Of a DNA stretch of 5,176 nucleotides, positions 4,647 to 5,176 are shown in pieces (position 1 is the first letter of the stretch; each line of letters starts with the position of its first letter). Made by a program: the position numbers and the translations under genes. The stretch spans positions 3,662 through 8,837 of the forward strand of contig DAXZ01000075.1 in assembly GCA_002506665.1 (NCBI GenBank), written 5' to 3'. Source of the stretch: Nitrosopumilus sp. UBA526 (GTDB lineage Archaea; Thermoproteota; Nitrososphaeria; Nitrososphaerales; Nitrosopumilaceae). The notes under the pieces are model-generated. The model was not told the origin of the DNA. It did not search any database and saw only the letters and a list, made by a program, of their open reading frames with translations.

Positions 4647-5176
4647 CTTGTACCTCCCTTGCCCTCTCTAGTATCAACTCTATCATTGCAGGGTCTGCAC
4701 CAATATGTTTTGTAATCAAGGCATCTTTCAGATCAAACTTTGCAAGTGCTGGCACCAAATCTTGATTGATGTCAGTCTTTACATGTGCCCCCTCATGTAG
4801 AAAATAAAACACAACAACTAATACCTCGGGATTATCCTGCTTGCATCTCCTTACTCCCTCAAAGATATCAGGCTGTTCTATCTCCAACCAACACCTGCTC
4901 ACATTTCTGTATGATTCAGTTAACCCATTTACAATATAATCCAGTGACATCTGTGCATTGGGGTCCTTGCTTCCATGTCCTACTATCATCACATCTATTT
5001 TATCATCATCTAGGGTTATGCCGTTTCTTTCAAGTGCAGATGTTATCCTGTTTTTGACAATCTTTATCATGGTCTTGTGCATGCTCATCTGTTTTGTTAC
5101 AACAAACTTTGTCTTGGTGTCTTGCTGAAACTTCATAACATCAGTTACTGCATTTTTTACCTTTCTTCCGGGATAC
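4636..5176 (-). CDS. cbiX: Sirohydrochlorin cobaltochelatase CbiX, 5'-truncated by window edge, probably two-domain
   Basis: CbiX inserts Co2+ into sirohydrochlorin at the entry to the anaerobic B12 pathway. Numbering from an internal ATG at 5136, a complete CbiX domain spans about residues 46-163: DVMIVGHGSKDPNAQ (48-62) with metal-binding H54, WLEIEQPDIFEGV (83-95), VLVVVFYFLHEGAHVKTDI (105-123) with the second metal-binding H118, and ALITKHIGADPAMIELILERA (139-159). The frame remains open upstream of 5136 to the window edge (it reads YPGRKVKNAVTDV before the Met), and residues 11-34 (FVVTKQMSMHKTMIKIVKNRI and on) resemble the end of a CbiX domain, parallel to residues 139-162. The gene therefore most likely begins outside the window and encodes a tandem CbiX of the long type. 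If translation started at 5136 it would be a short-type CbiX with an unexplained N-terminal extension. It overlaps cbiC by 11 bases. Confidence 0.9.
   Translation of the reverse strand, partial: YPGRKVKNAVTDVMKFQQDTKTKFVVTKQMSMHKTMIKIVKNRITSALERNGITLDDDKIDVMIVGHGSKDPNAQMSLDYIVNGLTESYRNVSRCWLEIEQPDIFEGVRRCKQDNPEVLVVVFYFLHEGAHVKTDINQDLVPALAKFDLKDALITKHIGADPAMIELILERAREVQDAD
4652..4658 (-). promoter_or_regulatory. Strong Shine-Dalgarno site of cbiC inside the end of cbiX
   Basis: GGGAGGT on the minus strand lies five bases before the cbiC ATG and within the last codons of cbiX. It fixes the cbiC start at 4646 and allows independent re-initiation despite the 11-base gene overlap. Internal operon genes with Shine-Dalgarno sites alongside leaderless first genes are a common archaeal pattern. 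Confidence 0.7.

Noticed and set aside
4240..5057. Plus-strand frames across cbiC and cbiX (4240-4485, 4389-4580, 4785-5057)
   Set aside because: They are shadows of two genes with clear family signatures on the minus strand.

Overview
The window is archaeal and most likely comes from an ammonia-oxidising thaumarchaeon (Nitrososphaerota, Nitrosopumilus-like). It encodes two archaeal/eukaryotic-type information proteins, aIF2-alpha and Nop10. It is A+T-rich, and several start codons sit about 22-27 bases downstream of TATA-like boxes, the layout of leaderless archaeal transcripts. It also carries parts of an anaerobic-type (cbi) cobalamin pathway, which marine thaumarchaea are known to have. 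The lineage is inferred from gene content, not from a search.

Layout. At the left edge, on the minus strand, cobO (corrinoid adenosyltransferase), aIF2-alpha and nop10 follow one another closely. nop10 (51 aa, bases 3-158) is easily missed because of its size. cobO is divergent from cbiA/cobB (cobyrinate a,c-diamide synthase, plus strand, start at 1607). The 75-base gap between them holds one palindromic ATTTAAAT that could serve as TATA element in both directions. cbiA converges on a minus-strand gene for a small exported protein of unknown function. Upstream of that gene, bases 3600-3819 look like the wreck of a matrixin-type zinc metallopeptidase, followed by about 180 non-coding bases. 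The right end carries cbiX (cobaltochelatase, cut by the window edge) and cbiC (cobalt-precorrin-8 methylmutase) on the minus strand, overlapping by 11 bases.

How the genes work together. CbiX inserts cobalt into sirohydrochlorin early in the pathway. CbiC makes cobyrinate by methyl migration, CbiA amidates the a and c side chains, and CobO adds the 5'-deoxyadenosyl ligand. The four genes thus cover the entry, the end of ring modification, the first amidation and the adenosylation. aIF2-alpha and Nop10 act in translation initiation and in H/ACA-guided rRNA pseudouridylation and have no obvious metabolic link to B12. The exported protein and the protease remnant form a separate patch inside the B12 locus.

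The most interesting signals are the decayed metallopeptidase next to the exported protein, the tandem-domain architecture of CbiX (visible only as the tail of its first domain), and the shared palindromic promoter between cobO and cbiA. I see no clear candidate for an entirely new system.
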